Below are positions 51,800-60,596 of a stretch of 64,000 bases of DNA, piece by piece. Origin of the DNA: Candidatus Poribacteria bacterium (GTDB taxonomy: Bacteria; Poribacteria; WGA-4E; WGA-3G); NCBI GenBank assembly GCA_022824265.1, contig JAJEAG010000033.1:78145-142144 (forward strand), given 5' to 3'. The translations under genes were made by a program, and so were the position numbers. The notes under the pieces were generated by a model, which was not told the origin of the DNA, ran no database searches, and was given only the letters and a program-made list of their open reading frames with translations. How positions within the stretch are numbered: position 1 is the first letter of the stretch; each line of letters begins with the position of its first letter.

Positions 51800-52791
51800 A
51801 ACGAAGAAATTTCATTAAATTGAGCGCGATGAGTGCTGCAGGGATGGTATTACCAATTAAATTGAAGGCGCAAGAAGAAAATTTGCCTTTGTTGAAACCA
51901 CGTACTTTTAAAACACCGAATGATGAATTCTATATTCTACAAATTGGAGATCCAGCAACAATTGATGTGAAAAACTGGCGTTTGGTTATCACTGGCTTGG
52001 CTGAGAAACCAATAACCTCATTTTTATACGAAGAAATCACTGCAATGGATTCTGTTGTTACAATGCGAACTTTAAAGTGCATTGGTGATCCTATCGGCAC
52101 AGAGCAGATGGGAAATGCTGAGTGGAAAGGGGTACGTTTACGTGAACTGATTAATAAAGCTGGTATCAAAGATAATGCAAAAGTTGTTGTTTTCCAATGT
52201 GCTGATGGATATCACACGGCAATACCGTTAGAAGATGCCATGCATGAAGATACAATTCTTACCTATGAAATGAATGGCGAACCCCTGCCAAAGGAACATG
52301 GCTTTCCTATACGACTGCTTAATCCTGGACATTACGGAACTAAGAATCCCAAATGGATAGTAAATATACAATTAGCTGCCGAACATCAAAGTTACTGGGA
52401 AAAACGTGGTTGGGATCCTGTTGCAAATGTAAAACTCGCAACTGTCATCGGCACTCCCAGTCAAGAAGAAGATATATTTGCAGGTGAAAAATATACTGTT
52501 AGCGGTGCTGCGTTTGATGCCGGTCATCATGGAGGTATCAAAAAAGTTGAAGTCAGCGTTGATTACGGTGTAACTTGGTCCGAAGCACAGATATGGGCAA
52601 AGGACTCGCCATTGGCATGGGTGCTTTGGAAATGGGATTGGCAGATACCAAAGAAAACTGGTCCAGTTGAAATATATGCAAGAGCAACAACTAACAGTGG
52701 AGTCACACAAGACGAAATAGGTGTAAAGAAGAAACCTGTAGATATATTAGGATATCATACTGTCGATGCAAAAATTATAAAGCCAGAGTGA
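51796..52791 (+). CDS. Tat-exported sulfite oxidase-type molybdopterin oxidoreductase
   Basis: The 331-residue protein begins with a twin-arginine signal, KRRNFIKLSAMSAAGMVLP, so it folds before export. The sulfite-oxidase fold follows: C95 in RTLKCIGDP is the ligand of molybdenum, and GVRLRELINKAG and KEHGFPIRLLNPGHYGTKNPKWI bind the cofactor. The C-terminal Mo-co dimerisation domain is seen as YTVSGAAFDAGHHGGIKKVEVSVDYG. It could oxidise sulfite or reduce methionine sulfoxide-like substrates in the periplasm. GTG start with AAGGAG six bases upstream; overlaps the small membrane protein gene. Confidence 0.9.
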   Translation: MKRRNFIKLSAMSAAGMVLPIKLKAQEENLPLLKPRTFKTPNDEFYILQIGDPATIDVKNWRLVITGLAEKPITSFLYEEITAMDSVVTMRTLKCIGDPIGTEQMGNAEWKGVRLRELINKAGIKDNAKVVVFQCADGYHTAIPLEDAMHEDTILTYEMNGEPLPKEHGFPIRLLNPGHYGTKNPKWIVNIQLAAEHQSYWEKRGWDPVANVKLATVIGTPSQEEDIFAGEKYTVSGAAFDAGHHGGIKKVEVSVDYGVTWSEAQIWAKDSPLAWVLWKWDWQIPKKTGPVEIYARATTNSGVTQDEIGVKKKPVDILGYHTVDAKIIKPE

Positions 52792-52864
52792 TAAAACGAC
52801 AACTGTTTATCATAAATTTCTGTAGTCGAATAATTGTCCATCCCTCAAAAAAATGAAGCGATAG

Positions 52865-54049
52865 ATGCGCTTAACACGGATACATAATTTCACACTTTAT
52901 ATCCCAGCCTTACTTATTGATTTTGCATTGAGTAGTGTCCTAACCAATACAGCATTTTACACCAGTGACCTGAAACTATCCTCTACTTTTTTGGGATTGT
53001 TGATGGCAATTGCAACGATCCTATTTGCAATCTTGGCAATACCATTTGGGCAGCTATCTGACCGGGTAGACCGGCGTAGCATGCTATACGCAGGTTGTTT
53101 CCTCCTCTCAGTCATAAGCATTGGGCTTCGATTCTGTTCGAATAAATACCATCTTCTACTACTATTTCCAGGTATTGGGATTAGTATGGCTCTTTTTTGG
53201 CCATCTTACGAAGCTTGGCTCGCAGAACGTGAAGATGAAGGACAATTGCTTCATCGTGTGATGCTATTCAATCTGTTTTGGAGTGTAGGAATAACATTAG
53301 GTCCAGCAATCTCCGGGTATCTTTATCAGGATGTAAATCCATTCAGACCTTTTTATTTGGCATGTGCGGGTGGTTTACTTACATTAATAATAATCGTATT
53401 ACAAAAAGTCGAATCAACAGCATCTATTGAAGAAAGTTTGGATGAACCAACAGAAATCATATACCCATCAAGATTGGTTCGAAATACATATCTCAACATA
53501 GGTCGATGTGCTAATTTCGCATCATGGTTTACTCTTGGTGTGTTGCGAAGACTTGCTCCTAAACTTACAAAAGAAACTGGAATACTCCCCAGTACATTTG
53601 GTACTTTCATGCTTGCACTTGGGGGAGTGCAAACCTTGACATTTCTCTTTCTCGGCACAGGTTATTCAACGCGTTGGCATTACCGTTTCGCTCCATTACT
53701 GATAACCCAAGTATTAGCAATAGTATGTCTTGTTGGAATATGGAAAATTCAACAAACGTTTTTCTGGATTTGTGCCTTTTCAGTTATAGGAATATCTGTT
53801 GCATTTTCTTATTTTAGCAGCCTATATTATGGATTGAACATGCATTCGGACAAGGGAAATAAGAGCGGATGGCACGAAGCTATATTAGGAGTTGGTACTT
53901 TGTTAGGTCCAATGTTAGGAGGTATAGCAGCGGATTCAGTATTGGGACCACATAGTCCATACCTATTGTGTGCAGTGATAATAATATTAGCAATTGGTGG
54001 AGAAATAGTTATTTTATCTAAGAATTGGTCGTCAGAGGATGCTCTCTAA
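52865..54049 (+). CDS. MFS transporter
   Basis: The 394-residue integral membrane protein has about 12 hydrophobic segments and the MFS loop motif after TM2, PFGQLSDRVDRRSMLYAG (G-x-L-x-D-R-x-x-R-R). The family imports or exports small solutes by proton or ion symport; the substrate is not evident. The start lacks a clear ribosome site. The 3' end overlaps the convergent enolase-superfamily gene by 32 bases, which is unusually long for a convergent pair. Confidence 0.88.
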   Translation: MRLTRIHNFTLYIPALLIDFALSSVLTNTAFYTSDLKLSSTFLGLLMAIATILFAILAIPFGQLSDRVDRRSMLYAGCFLLSVISIGLRFCSNKYHLLLLFPGIGISMALFWPSYEAWLAEREDEGQLLHRVMLFNLFWSVGITLGPAISGYLYQDVNPFRPFYLACAGGLLTLIIIVLQKVESTASIEESLDEPTEIIYPSRLVRNTYLNIGRCANFASWFTLGVLRRLAPKLTKETGILPSTFGTFMLALGGVQTLTFLFLGTGYSTRWHYRFAPLLITQVLAIVCLVGIWKIQQTFFWICAFSVIGISVAFSYFSSLYYGLNMHSDKGNKSGWHEAILGVGTLLGPMLGGIAADSVLGPHSPYLLCAVIIILAIGGEIVILSKNWSSEDAL

Positions 54050-55145
54050 TGTAATCTTCATTGACGGTAATTCCAAGTCCAGGACCATCAGGAACTGTTA
54101 CAACATGATCTACAATATCAACACCTTCAATTGCCATAGTATCCAAAAATACAGGTGCATTAAGTTCCGCTGGAAGAACTAAGTCAATAGTTGAAAATAA
54201 ATGTACACTTGCAATGAAACCTACACCTGCCTCTGTTAATCCGCTGCCGAGTAGTTCAATTGCATTTGCTTCTGCAACATTAACACTCTTGAAACAATCT
54301 AATAATCCACTAGATTTACATATCTTCAAAACAACAGCATCTGCACATTCAAGTCGTGCAATTTTACCAAGATCATAATATGTAAAACAACCTTCATCAA
54401 TTGCAATAGCGATAGGTGCCGACTCTCGGACTCGCTTCATGCCAAACCAGTCTTGACTTGAAACAGGTTGTTCCAGACAATAGATCTCTCGAATGTCTTC
54501 AACACGTTTTAACAAATCTAATGCATTGGAAGGTGTATAGGATTGATTAGCATCAATCCAAAGTTTCGCTTGTGGGGCAGCTTCATGTATTGCTAATATA
54601 CGTTCTTCATCTTCCGTTGGAATTCCAGCAACTTTCACTTTGAAACAGGTGCATGGGGATAGTGCTTTTGCTTTTAGTGCCATAATCTCTGGTGTGTCAA
54701 TACTAAGGGCATAACTGAGCGGAATCTGATTGTGTCGTTTGCCACCGAAAAGGGTATGTATCGGAACATTTAATATTTGTCCACACAAATCATATAAAGC
54801 TATTTCAACGGCAGCTTTCGCAAACGGATGTCCGTTACTGACTGCAGGCTTTAATGCATGATTTATCAAACTACGGATTTCGTTCTGGTTCAGAGGATTT
54901 TTTCCTAATAACAGAGGGGTAATGTGGAAACGAATTGTTGATGTTATCGACTCAGTTGTTTCATAACTCCATGAGGGTAGAGCGCGTTGTTCTCCCCAAC
55001 CGATATATCCATCGTCCGTTGTGATTTTTACAAAGATGTGATCACCTGCTGAATCGGGATCTCCGACAAAACCAGTGCCAATAGTAAAAACATCTTTCAT
55101 TGCAATAGCAGTAGGGTATATTTCTATCTTAGAAATTTTGCTCAT
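54018..55145 (-). CDS. Enolase-superfamily enzyme, dipeptide epimerase/MLE type
   Basis: The 375-residue protein has the MLE-subgroup catalytic set: K169-x-K171 in FKVKVAG, metal ligands D198 (WIDANQ), E225 (CLEQPV) and D250 (AIDEG), and a second lysine in VVLKICKSSG (K274 or K277). The N-terminal capping domain is present. The K-x-K...K arrangement supports an epimerase, muconate cycloisomerase or o-succinylbenzoate synthase-like reaction. Substrate is unknown; the family is often misassigned, so I keep the general name. Its tail overlaps the MFS gene by 32 bases. Confidence 0.9.
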   Translation of the reverse strand: MSKISKIEIYPTAIAMKDVFTIGTGFVGDPDSAGDHIFVKITTDDGYIGWGEQRALPSWSYETTESITSTIRFHITPLLLGKNPLNQNEIRSLINHALKPAVSNGHPFAKAAVEIALYDLCGQILNVPIHTLFGGKRHNQIPLSYALSIDTPEIMALKAKALSPCTCFKVKVAGIPTEDEERILAIHEAAPQAKLWIDANQSYTPSNALDLLKRVEDIREIYCLEQPVSSQDWFGMKRVRESAPIAIAIDEGCFTYYDLGKIARLECADAVVLKICKSSGLLDCFKSVNVAEANAIELLGSGLTEAGVGFIASVHLFSTIDLVLPAELNAPVFLDTMAIEGVDIVDHVVTVPDGPGLGITVNEDYIREHPLTTNS

Positions 55146-55399
55146 GTTGGTGTTGGCTCTCCAGCAAAATATTTGTCTGACAAGACTTTAAGTATGATTA
55201 AATAACACTTTATTATATCATTCTCAAAGCAAATGTTCAATTGGAATTATATGGTCATTTTTAAATTTAGACTTGACAAAAAATAAATTTATATGTAAAA
55301 ATATTAACTGTAAATGTTGTCTGAATATTTAGTTTATAATATAAACATCATATCCATATCATTCTACTCTAAATCGTCAGGACAAACTTAGGAGACAGC

Positions 55400-56044
55400 A
55401 TGCAAACCGAATCAAATACAATTGATGAACAAAATCTACCACTTTTCCCATTGAATGTTGTTCTTTTTCCGGGTGGTACGCTTCCTTTACATATTTTTGA
55501 GCAGCGGTACCGCGAAATGATAAAGTATTGTATTAGACACGAAACCTCCTTTGGTATTGTCATGATAAATGAAGGTGAAGAGGCAGTTGAACCATGTAAA
55601 ATTGGTACTGCTGTAGATTTAGTAGAAGTAGACCGTCTTCCCGATGGAAGAATGAATATCGTAACATCCGGTCACTCTCGCTTTGAAATACTGGAAGTAG
55701 ACAATGAACTCCCATATTTAGTAGGACGGGTACGAATAATTGATGCATACGATGTGGAACCAGATAAGAACCTCGTAAAAATTGCTGCTGAAACACGTAA
55801 ACTATACATAGAATATGAAACATTATCAAGTTTCCTAAGGTTTGGTTGGCATCCACCTGATGTAAATCCTGATCATCCACAACAATTAGCTTATCAAATC
55901 GGATCAAGGTTACGTATTCCAAATAATGAGAAACAGCAACTTTTGGAAATAATCTCTTTTGATGAACTCCTCAAACGTGAAATTGAGATATTAAAAAATA
56001 TTAATCGGCAGATAGCATTCCAATTAGCAGCGAGAAATAATTAA
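55400..56044 (+). CDS. Lon N-terminal-like (substrate-binding) domain protein
   Basis: The 214-residue protein contains LPLFPLNVVLFPGGTLPLHIFEQRYREM, the opening of the LON_substr_bdg domain, and HSRFEILEV later. It has no ATPase or protease part, so it is a stand-alone N-domain protein, a known group with unclear role (possibly an adaptor or cereblon-like binder). The C-terminal helices (about 120-214) follow the family pattern. GGAG is upstream. It precedes the CDP-alcohol transferase gene by 72 bases. Confidence 0.9.
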   Translation: MQTESNTIDEQNLPLFPLNVVLFPGGTLPLHIFEQRYREMIKYCIRHETSFGIVMINEGEEAVEPCKIGTAVDLVEVDRLPDGRMNIVTSGHSRFEILEVDNELPYLVGRVRIIDAYDVEPDKNLVKIAAETRKLYIEYETLSSFLRFGWHPPDVNPDHPQQLAYQIGSRLRIPNNEKQQLLEIISFDELLKREIEILKNINRQIAFQLAARNN

Positions 56045-56116
56045 TCTCATGCAATATAATATAGGATTAAACTTTGAAATATAGGTGCACATTACACCAG
56101 TGGGTCAAAGAGATTC

Positions 56117-56746
56117 ATGGCACTCAAGACTCCAAAAAACCGATTTACTGATACACGAACTATTAACATATCCAGTAGAGACTTTTTGTATGTAAGCAAT
56201 CTTCTCTCTTTGTTTAGGTTGTTGATAGTTCCTATCTTGTTTTGGTTCATTTACAAGGAAAATTATCCACTCGCTGTTGTTGTTGGTGGTATAGCCATTG
56301 TTTCAGACCTTTTGGATGGGTTTTTTGCGCGATTACTAAAACAACACTCAGAACTGGGTTTTATTCTTGACCCAATTGCAGACAAATTTGCTATTGGTGC
56401 AGGTATATTCGCACTCGTTTTATCTAAAACAGAATTCCCGTTATTAGCATTCATAATTGTTGTTTCTCGAGATATTGCAATCGTATTAGGTAACGTGTAC
56501 CTTGCATATAAAGCAAAAATGATAACACGTTCAAATTGGTGGGGTAAATGCACAAGTTTTTCGCTTTCCATTGCATGTATACTATTTCTCTTACGTTCAA
56601 TGGGTACGTCTTTACCAAATAAGATTGAGTATTTTTGTCTATATGTAGCTATTGTTTTTGTCGTTCTATCTTTTGTTAGTTATTCACGTCACATGGTTCA
56701 TGTCCTAAAAGCTGAATCAATTCAATCCAAAACAGTATTTGACTAA
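56117..56746 (+). CDS. CDP-alcohol phosphatidyltransferase
   Basis: The 209-residue membrane protein has the full motif D64-x2-D67-G-x2-A71-R72-x8-G81-x3-D85-x3-D89 in SDLLDGFFARLLKQHSELGF and the next residues. Four to six membrane segments surround it. It transfers a phosphatidyl group from CDP-diacylglycerol to an alcohol such as glycerol-3-phosphate (PgsA), or to inositol phosphate. The exact acceptor is not clear from sequence. It lies with the Lon-N protein and the coiled-coil and membrane proteins in a likely four-gene plus-strand run. Confidence 0.9.
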   Translation: MALKTPKNRFTDTRTINISSRDFLYVSNLLSLFRLLIVPILFWFIYKENYPLAVVVGGIAIVSDLLDGFFARLLKQHSELGFILDPIADKFAIGAGIFALVLSKTEFPLLAFIIVVSRDIAIVLGNVYLAYKAKMITRSNWWGKCTSFSLSIACILFLLRSMGTSLPNKIEYFCLYVAIVFVVLSFVSYSRHMVHVLKAESIQSKTVFD

Positions 56747-56812
56747 TAGTAATTATTTGTAATTATACTATGTTTTTCTATGTAGAAAATACAACTTGAT
56801 TAGGAAACAATA

Positions 56813-57244
56813 ATGGATCTGTATTTAAATCCTTCTGATATTTCTGAAGTAATTGGTGTTGATGAAGAAATTATTAAACAAACTTTGGATCGCAAATATC
56901 CAGAGATAGAACCATTTTTACGTGTTGTGTCCTCTCCTTCAGAAATAGAAGGCGAAAAACCAAAAGCAACCTTCCAAATGCGTATTGATGGATTAGCACC
57001 TCTAATCACACAGTTGAGTTTCAATATACCAACTGATGAGATAATTGAAAACTTGATATGTCAAGTCGTACATATTGCATATCTTCGTGAAAACAACGAA
57101 AAATTGGAAGCAGAAATTGCTGAACTCCGTGAGAATATAAAAGTACTTCAAGATGAAAGGGCTGATTTGCGAGTTCAGATTAATAACTTAGAGGAAGAAA
57201 AACCTAAGTCTTGGAAAAGTAGATTCTTCAAAACAGGAGATTAA
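56813..57244 (+). CDS. Hypothetical protein with C-terminal coiled coil
   Basis: The 143-residue protein has an N-terminal half with no family I know (LYLNPSDISEVIGVDEEIIKQTL) and a coiled coil at about 90-130 (REN-x-EKLEAEIAELRENIKVLQDERADLRVQINNLEEE). It ends in a basic stretch (KSWKSRFFKTG). GGAAAC lies before the ATG. The spacing of 66 and 42 bases to its neighbours suggests a shared transcript with the phosphatidyltransferase and next membrane protein. Confidence 0.7.
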   Translation: MDLYLNPSDISEVIGVDEEIIKQTLDRKYPEIEPFLRVVSSPSEIEGEKPKATFQMRIDGLAPLITQLSFNIPTDEIIENLICQVVHIAYLRENNEKLEAEIAELRENIKVLQDERADLRVQINNLEEEKPKSWKSRFFKTGD

Positions 57245-57286
57245 ACTAATTTTCAACCACTAATATATTTACGAATAAACTTGCAG

Positions 57287-57913
57287 ATGACACAACAAAA
57301 TCGTAAACAGTTCATTTCAATCGTATTATTAGTTCTCGGTATTCTTTTTCTATATTTAGAACTCAAAAACAATGTATCATTACCAAAGGTATTGACAAAA
57401 ATTGATGTCTTCCTCAGAGGGATTTCATTCGTATTGCTGAGTATCACTGCTATATATGCAAGTTTAGTTTTTAACAACAAGCAGCGAATAGCAATTATCT
57501 CTCTTATCGGTATAGGTATAGGTTTATGTTTTCTGTTTTTCCCAGTACCTACAATATTAAAAGCGTCTGCGTTTCATCTACTGTTTTCAAGTTCAATTGC
57601 ATTTGGAATGACCACAACTGCATCCCGTATTGTGACGGTTGTATCTTCAATTTTTGTTTGTTTAGGTGCAGTTTTCCTTTTTCAAACAGCAATACCTTCA
57701 CTCAGTAGTTCAGCACTTTATCTACTATTACCAGGTATCATTGTTTTTACGATTGTCAATACTCAGAAAGTTATATGCGAACGTATATCTATTGGCTTAA
57801 TAGTTCTGGGATTATTATTTCTTTGCCAACCATTTTTTATCCTGTTTTATCAAACAGGTTTTCAAATTCTTCTCACTGGTCTAACAGGTTTTATCGTTGT
57901 CGCACATAGATAA
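57287..57913 (+). CDS. Hypothetical integral membrane protein
   Basis: The frame encodes about 208 residues with six hydrophobic segments at about 9-25, 40-60, 70-95, 100-125, 133-152 and 160-205 (last one may be two). The ATG at 57287 is preferred to the TTG at 57281. No family is recognised and no charged catalytic motif is seen. It follows the coiled-coil protein gene and precedes the FAD oxidoreductase gene by 92 bases. Confidence 0.6.
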   Translation: MTQQNRKQFISIVLLVLGILFLYLELKNNVSLPKVLTKIDVFLRGISFVLLSITAIYASLVFNNKQRIAIISLIGIGIGLCFLFFPVPTILKASAFHLLFSSSIAFGMTTTASRIVTVVSSIFVCLGAVFLFQTAIPSLSSSALYLLLPGIIVFTIVNTQKVICERISIGLIVLGLLFLCQPFFILFYQTGFQILLTGLTGFIVVAHR

Positions 57914-58005
57914 TGCTAATATTTTTGATAATTTAACGCCCTCCGAAATCCAAAACTCTACAAGACTTTTTATCTATATTTCCTTATAGTTGTGTGTAAA
58001 GACTA

Positions 58006-59130
58006 ATGCTATCTACAAAAACTAAAAAAATTGTTATTATTGGTGCTGGAATTATAGGTGCATCAATAGCTTATTTCCTTTCCCTCCGTTCACACAACAA
58101 TGTAGTTGTCCTTGAACGCGAAACACCCGGATCTGGTGCTTCCGGTCATTCTTTTGCTTGGGTAAATGCATTCGGAAAAGATCCGCGAGATTATCATACT
58201 CTTAATCGACGTTCATTGGATATGTGGTATAGAATGGAGCATCATCTTGATACCGACATTGGTATTCATTACGGTGGTGAAATGCGATGGGAGAATACTA
58301 AGGAAGGGGCATTGCAGTTACAACAACGTATTAGGAAGCTACAAGGTTGGGGCTATCCATGTCAACTCATCTCACGGGATGAGATGTTAGAATTAGAACC
58401 AGGGATAAATCCAGGAAATGTAGAATCCGCTTCTTATTCAAATGCTGATATCCATGTAGAAACAGACAAATTCATTTCTGCATGTTTTACTCGCACACAA
58501 GCATCCGGCACAGATATTTATACACAATCCAGTGTTATAGACTTTGAAATACAGAATGATAAAATAGTCGCAGTGAAAACAGAGGATAACGAATTTACGT
58601 GTGATATTGTCGTATTAGCAAATGGTACTGACATGACAAAACTTGCTTCTTTAGTCGATATTCACATTCCTCAACAATTTAGTCCAGGAATTATCATAAA
58701 GTCTACTTCCTGTGACACTGTTTTAGAAAATATAGCAATTCTTCACGCACCGTCAAATGACGAATACAAACAGCACATACACCTTAGACAATTATACGAT
58801 GGTAGTCTAAGAATTGGACAGGGTACTCAGGAAGGTATTAACCGTGATGATTCACAACAACACGCCGATGTATTGCTTTCATGTGCAAAAGCATTTCTAC
58901 CTGCAATAGGTAATGCCTCTGCAATTGCCACCCCTATGGGTTACCGACCAATGCCACTTGATGGATTTCCAATTATTGGCTATACAGAGTCATTACCGAA
59001 TATGTATGTTGCATTAATGCACAGCGGTGTTACATTAGCACCGTTGATTGGTGAAATGTCAACTATGGAGATAATGGATGATGTGCGTATAGACTGGTTT
59101 GAACCATACCGATTAGATAGATTTAACTAA
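58006..59130 (+). CDS. FAD-dependent oxidoreductase (DAO family)
   Basis: The 374-residue flavoenzyme begins KIVIIGAGIIGASIAYFLS, the FAD-binding GxGxxG, followed by VVVLERE and GSGASGHSFAW. The DAO-type middle and the end region RPMPLDGFPIIGYT and MHSGVTLAPLIGEMSTMEI fit amine or D-amino-acid oxidases of the DadA/glycine oxidase class. Substrate is unknown. It could supply a 2-oxo acid. It is the last gene of the plus-strand run that started at 55.4 kb and is convergent with the lipoprotein gene (32 bases apart). Confidence 0.9.
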   Translation: MLSTKTKKIVIIGAGIIGASIAYFLSLRSHNNVVVLERETPGSGASGHSFAWVNAFGKDPRDYHTLNRRSLDMWYRMEHHLDTDIGIHYGGEMRWENTKEGALQLQQRIRKLQGWGYPCQLISRDEMLELEPGINPGNVESASYSNADIHVETDKFISACFTRTQASGTDIYTQSSVIDFEIQNDKIVAVKTEDNEFTCDIVVLANGTDMTKLASLVDIHIPQQFSPGIIIKSTSCDTVLENIAILHAPSNDEYKQHIHLRQLYDGSLRIGQGTQEGINRDDSQQHADVLLSCAKAFLPAIGNASAIATPMGYRPMPLDGFPIIGYTESLPNMYVALMHSGVTLAPLIGEMSTMEIMDDVRIDWFEPYRLDRFN

Positions 59131-59161
59131 TCTAACGGATTACACACCTACTCTTCATAGA

Positions 59162-60328
59162 TTACTCAAAAAGCACTAATTTACCATTTTTAACAATCAG
59201 GACTTTAGTATCATATATTGCATCCCCATTTTCATCAAATGAGAACTTTCCTAAAATAGTGTCAAATTCCTTGATGTTAGTAAGTGCTTCACGAATATCA
59301 TCTGCATCGGTAGATTCAGCATTAGCAATCGCTTTTGCCAGAATATAAAGCGTTGCATACGAACGGGCAGCATAGTTGTTAGGCTTGATCCTGTAGGTAG
59401 CTTTATAAGTATTGATAAAGTCTTGATTACCCGGAGTTTCAAGCGCAGAACCCCAACCGACAAAAGTGATAGCCCCTTCTGCTGCATTACCCGTAACTTC
59501 AACATCTGCATCGGTTAAAGTGCGTATAATTATAGGGACAGATATACCGAGTTCATGAGCTTTACGTAGGATTCCAGGCTTTTCTGGTGGTAAAGATGAG
59601 ACAAATATAGCATCCGGATCCAACGCTTGTATTCGTGTTAACTGATCTGTAAAGTCTTCGTCACCACCCATGAAGGTCTCTGTAATCAAGACCTTTATAT
59701 TCTTAGTTTTAAACTCTTCCTGTAATGCCGTATTGGCATCGGTGGAAAATACATCTGCTTCATCATATAAGGTGGCTACCTTTTGATAGTTTAGTTTCGG
59801 ATGTGTCGTTGCTATACCTTCTGGCACCAGCACATCAGTAGTCAGTGCAACTCTAAATGCATAATCACTAATTGCACTAAGTCCACGCGCAGCCGAAGTC
59901 GGACTGATTGCTACAACTTGTTTATCTTGAGCAATTGGAAAAGTCAGTTTTGATGCTGATGAAGTTGCTGGACCAATGACAACATTAACATTGTCTTCAT
60001 TGATAAGCTTATTATATGCTTTAACTGCTCCTTCAGGTGTACTATTACTATCCTCAATTATAAACTTTAGTTGCAACCCCGCAAGTAGCGACTCATTAAT
60101 CTCATTACCTGCCAACATCAATGCATTTTCTATATGGACTCCAAACGCTGGTTGGAGTCTACCTGATTGAGGTATAACAACTCCGATTGAAATATATTCC
60201 TCAGAATCTTCGGTAGAAGTTGATGATGAATCCAGAACATGTGCTACTCTTTCACAACCAGATACCGTCACAAACACTACAGTGATTACCAATGCCAACA
60301 TGAAAATACTATTTCTTAAGATATTCAT
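59162..60328 (-). CDS. Branched-chain amino acid-type ABC binding lipoprotein
   Basis: The 388-residue protein has a lipoprotein signal with lipobox VSGC and lipidated C25. The mature part is a Peripla_BP_6 (LivJ-like) fold: ISIGVVIPQSGRLQPAFGVHIENALMLAGNEINES, then VIGPATSSASKLTFPIAQ and SDYAFRVALTTD. Such proteins bind branched-chain amino acids, amides or aromatic acids for import. The permeases and ATPases are not in the window, so it may deliver to a distant transporter or sense a ligand. It is minus-strand and single. Confidence 0.9.
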   Translation of the reverse strand: MNILRNSIFMLALVITVVFVTVSGCERVAHVLDSSSTSTEDSEEYISIGVVIPQSGRLQPAFGVHIENALMLAGNEINESLLAGLQLKFIIEDSNSTPEGAVKAYNKLINEDNVNVVIGPATSSASKLTFPIAQDKQVVAISPTSAARGLSAISDYAFRVALTTDVLVPEGIATTHPKLNYQKVATLYDEADVFSTDANTALQEEFKTKNIKVLITETFMGGDEDFTDQLTRIQALDPDAIFVSSLPPEKPGILRKAHELGISVPIIIRTLTDADVEVTGNAAEGAITFVGWGSALETPGNQDFINTYKATYRIKPNNYAARSYATLYILAKAIANAESTDADDIREALTNIKEFDTILGKFSFDENGDAIYDTKVLIVKNGKLVLFE

Positions 60329-60596
60329 AAGACTCCTAAAATGTGCACATATTGTGTATGTAAATTTTGTTCAGATAAGTGTATATCAATAATGTTATTC
60401 CACAACATACAATTATATCATATCACTCATACATGTCAAGATGTAAAGACTTGCAGCAGAGACTTTTAGATAAATATCTCATACCATATTTGATTATAAT
60501 GTTGAAACAACATTTTATAATTCCATCAGCACATTTCCGTGGAAATTTCTATACTGACACCCGTATGAAATCACAAAAACAGAATAAGATTATGAA

